Part shown: piece by piece, positions 13,262-15,877 of the stretch
Layout: the number at the start of each line of letters is the position of its first letter
Numbering within the stretch: position 1 is the first letter of the stretch
NCBI GenBank assembly: GCA_905221605.1
Contig: CAJNDS010001510.1
Coordinates: 1 to 15,877 of the forward strand
Origin: Symbiodinium natans
Taxonomy: Eukaryota > Sar > Dinophyceae > Suessiales > Symbiodiniaceae
Direction: 5' to 3'
Length of the DNA stretch: 15,877 bases
Translations under genes and position numbers: made by a program
Notes under the pieces: generated by a model
What the model saw: the letters and a program-made list of their open reading frames with translations, nothing else
The model's database searches: none
What the model was told of the DNA's origin: nothing

Positions 13262-15339
13262 GTGGTTCTCCTTCATAAAATGCACCAGCGTAAGGGTTTC
13301 CAGCTCTTGGAAGGCCTTGCAAGGTAGTTCTCTTTCATAGAATGCACCAGGATAAGGATTTCCAGCTCTTGGAAGGCCTTGCCAGGTAGTTCTCCTTCAT
13401 AAATGCACCAGGATAAGGATTTCCAGCTCTTGGAAGGCCTTGCCAGGTAGTTCTCCTTCATAAAATGCACCAGAATAAGGATTTCCAGTTCTTGGAAGGC
13501 CTTGCCAGGTAGTTCTCCTTCATAAAATGCACCAGGATAAGGATTTCCAGCTCTTGGAAGGCCTTGCCTTTTCCAGCTCGCGGAAGGCCTTTCCAGGTAG
13601 CTCTTTCATAAAATGCACCAGGATAAGGATTTCCAGCTCGCGGAAGGCCTTTCCAGGTAGTTCTCCTTCATAAAATGCACCGGATAAGGATTTCCAGGTC
13701 GCGGAAGGCCTTTTCAGGTAGTTCTCCTTCATAAAATGCACCAGGATAAGGATTTCCAGCTCTTGGAAGGCCTTTCCAGGTAGTTCTCCTTCATAAAATG
13801 CACCGGATAAGGATTTCCAGCTCGCGGAAGGCTTTTCCAGGTAGTTCTCCTTCATAAAATGCACCAGGATAAGCATTTCCATCTCGCGGAAGGCCTTTCC
13901 AAGTAGTTCTTCTTCAGAAAAAAGCACCAGGATAAGGATTTCCAGCTCGCGGAAAGCCTTTCCAGGTAGTTCTCCTTCATAAAATGCACCAGGATAAGGA
14001 TTTCCAGCTCGCGGAAGGCATTTCCAGGTAGTTCTCTTTCATAAAATGCACCAGGATAACGATTTCCAGCTCGCAGAAGGCCTTTCCAGGTAGTTCTCCT
14101 TCATAAAATGCACCAGGATAAGGATTTCCAGCTTGCGGAAGGCCTTTCCAGGTAGTTCTCCTTCATAAAATGCACCAAGATAAGGATTTCCCTTTCCAGG
14201 TAGTTATCCTTCATAAAATGCACCAGGATAAGGATTTCCAGCTCTTGGAAGGCCTTTCCAGGTAGTTCTCCTTCATAAAATGCACCAGGATAAGCATTTC
14301 CAGCTCGCGGAAGGCCTTTCCAAGTAGCTCTTCTTCAGAAAAAAGCACCAGGATAAGGATTTCCAGCTCGCGGAAAGCCTTTCCAGGTAGTTCTCCTTCA
14401 TAAAATGCACCAGGATAAGGATTTCCAGCTCGCGGAAGGCCTTTCGAGGTAGTTCTCTTTCAGAAAATGCACCAGTATAAGGATTTCCAGCTCGGAAAGC
14501 CTTTCCAGGTGGTTCTCCTTCATAAAATGCACCAGGATAAGGATTTCCAGCTCGCGGAAGGCCTTTCCAGGTAGTTCTCCTTCATAAAATGCACCAGGAT
14601 AAGAGCCTTTCCAGGTAGTTCTCCTTCATAAAATGAACCAGGATAAGGATTTCCAGCTCTTGGAAGGCCTTGCCAGTTAGTTCTCCTTCATAAAATGCAC
14701 CAGAATAAGGATTTCCAGTTCTTGGAAGGCCTTGCCAGGTCGTTCTCCTTCATAAAATGCACCAGGATAAGGATTTCCAGCTCTTGGAAGGCCTTGCCAG
14801 GTTGTTCTCCTTCATAAAATGCACCAGGATAAGGATTTCCAGCTCTTGGAAGGCCTTGCTAGGTAGTTCTCCTTCATAAAATGCACCAGGATAAGGGTTT
14901 CCAGCTCTTGCAAGGCCTTGCCAGGTAGTTCTCCTTCATAAAATGCACCAGGATAAGGATTTCCAGCTCTTGGACGAGGTAGTTCTCCTTCATAAAATGC
15001 ACCAGGATAAGGATTTCCAGCTCTTGGAAGGCCTTGCCAGGTAGTTTTCCTTCAGAAAATGCACCAGGATAAGGATTTCCAGCTTTTGGAAGGCCTTGCC
15101 AGGTAGTTCCCTTCATAAAATGCACCAGGATAAGGATTTCCAGCTCCTAGAAGGCTTTGCCAGGTAGTTCTCCTTCATAAAATGCACCAGGAGAAGGATT
15201 TCCAGCTCTTGGAAGGCCTTGCCAGGTAGTTCTCCTTCAGAAAATGCACCAGGAGAAGGATTTCCAGCTCTTGGAAGGCCTTGCCAGGTAGTTCTCCTTC
15301 ATAAAATGCACCAGGATAAGGATTTCCAGCTCTTGGAAG
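13262..15339. repeat. 62-bp satellite array (about 33 units, two subfamilies)
   Basis: Units carry the ordered anchors TAGTTCTCCTTCATAAAATG, CACCAGGATAAGGATTTCC, then AGCTCTTGGAAGGCCTTGCC (type A) or AGCTCGCGGAAGGCCTTTCC (type B). Type A fills 13262-13567 and about 14655-15335, type B fills the middle, and a few hybrids (for example near 13757 and 14238) have the A left part and B right part. Several units are truncated (near 13568, 14190, 14604 and 14973). A two-unit variant with AAGTAGTTCTTCTTCAGAAA and GGAAAGCC occurs at about 13868 and again 421 bp later, marking a higher-order duplication. Because 62 is not divisible by 3, minus-strand open frames cycle through all phases. They are not taken as genes. 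Confidence 0.97.
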
Positions 15340-15877
15340 CAGCTTTGCAGCCGAGTCGCCCGGGATTCTCCTTAATTGGTTGGCGATAAGCTTACCAGCT
15401 GAGATTTGCAGCCGAGTCGCCTGGGATTCTCCTTAATGGGTTGGCGAGAAGCTTTCCAGCTGGGATTTGCAGCCGAGTCGCCTGGGATTCTCTTCATTGG
15501 TTGGCGATAAGCTTTCCAGCTGAGATTTGCAGCCGAGTCGCCCGGGATTCTCCTTAATTGGTTGGCGATAAGCTTTCCAGCTGAGATTTGCAGCCGAGTC
15601 GCCTGGGATTCTCCTTAATTGGTTGGCGATAAGCTTTCCAGCTGAGATTTGCAGCCGAGTCGCCCGGGATTCTCCTTAATTGGTTGGCGAGAAACTTTCC
15701 AGCTGAGATTTGCAGCCGAGTCGCCTGGGATTCTCCTTAATTGGTTGGCGATAAGCTTTCCAGCTTTGCAGCCGAGTCGCCCGGGATTTTCCTTAATTGG
15801 TTGGCGATAAGCTTTCCAGCTTTGCAGCCGAGTCGCCTGGGATTCTCCTTAATTGGTTGGCGATAAGCTTTCCAGCT
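15340..15877. repeat. 61-bp satellite array (nine units, runs off the window)
   Basis: Anchors in order are TTTGCAGCCGAGTCGCC, then CGGGATTCTCC or TGGGATTCTCC, then TTAATTGGTTGGCGATAAGC and TTTCCAGCT. The base after GTCGCC is C,T,T,C,T,C,T,C,T along the nine units, so CCCGGG and CCTGGG forms nearly alternate. Three units, including the first and the last two, lack GAGAT after CCAGCT and are about 53 bp long. The array continues past the end of the window. Confidence 0.96.

Noticed and set aside
13520-13927. A 135-codon minus-strand open frame and similar ones at 13273-13470 and 14874-15125
   Set aside because: They lie wholly inside the 62-bp satellite, change phase with each unit, and are broken wherever a unit is truncated. 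They are treated as satellite and noted only as a curiosity.
13262-15877. Regular repeats considered as a CRISPR array
   Set aside because: Units are directly adjacent with no unique spacers, the setting is eukaryotic, and there are no cas genes. They are satellites.

Overview
This window looks like nuclear DNA from a repeat-rich eukaryotic alga, most likely a dinoflagellate. The reasons are a block of TTTAGGG (plant/algal/dinoflagellate-type) telomeric repeats, long intron-poor GC-rich reading frames on one strand, very dense satellite DNA, and short stretches resembling relics of the dinoflagellate spliced leader. The genus cannot be told from the sequence alone.

Layout. Positions 1-690 are a tandem duplication (period 311-321 bp) with GC-rich hairpins. 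Positions 720-2010 are G/T-rich degenerate repeat sequence. Positions 2014-3585 hold a 20-bp satellite of about 56 units, bracketed by diverged copies of a ~65-bp dispersed repeat, followed by a G-rich tract. Positions 3650-3750 are an interstitial telomeric block of 14 TTTAGGG units, followed by a TTTTGGGG-like tract. Positions 3945-4320 are a degenerate repeat rich in TTCAAATTTGAA-like palindromes, and 4320-4916 is AT-rich sequence with no supported gene. A 15-base poly(A) on the minus strand (4917-4931) marks a sharp change to GC-rich coding sequence.

The coding core is on the minus strand. Read in that direction there are three open frames, all in the same phase. The first (12244-11627) is an acidic/charged protein with a possible ubiquitin-like C-terminus. 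The second (11419-9917) is a zinc-ribbon protein with seven 32-residue repeats and a DUF6570-like C-terminal region. The third (9898-5198) is a 1566-residue Helitron-type protein with HUH/two-tyrosine Rep nuclease motifs, a complete Pif1-family helicase, a C2HC zinc finger, a basic K/A-rich linker and a C-terminal Josephin-like cysteine protease (deubiquitinase fold). The second and third frames together equal the usual order of a Helitron replication protein, DUF6570-Rep-Pif1, split by a single in-frame TAA. The Josephin fusion is the most striking feature.

The right side (12245-13260) is mostly unassigned sequence with two spliced-leader-like repeat copies and a short three-copy repeat. From 13262 to the window end there are two adjoining satellites: a 62-bp array (about 33 units, two subfamilies) and a 61-bp array (nine units, near-alternating CCCGGG/CCTGGG variants). 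They share sequence anchors in the same phase and so probably have a common origin.

Interpretation: an autonomous Helitron-like rolling-circle transposon, or a domesticated or retroposed relative of one, sits in a satellite-rich, possibly subtelomere-derived region. The element's termini could not be found by eye.
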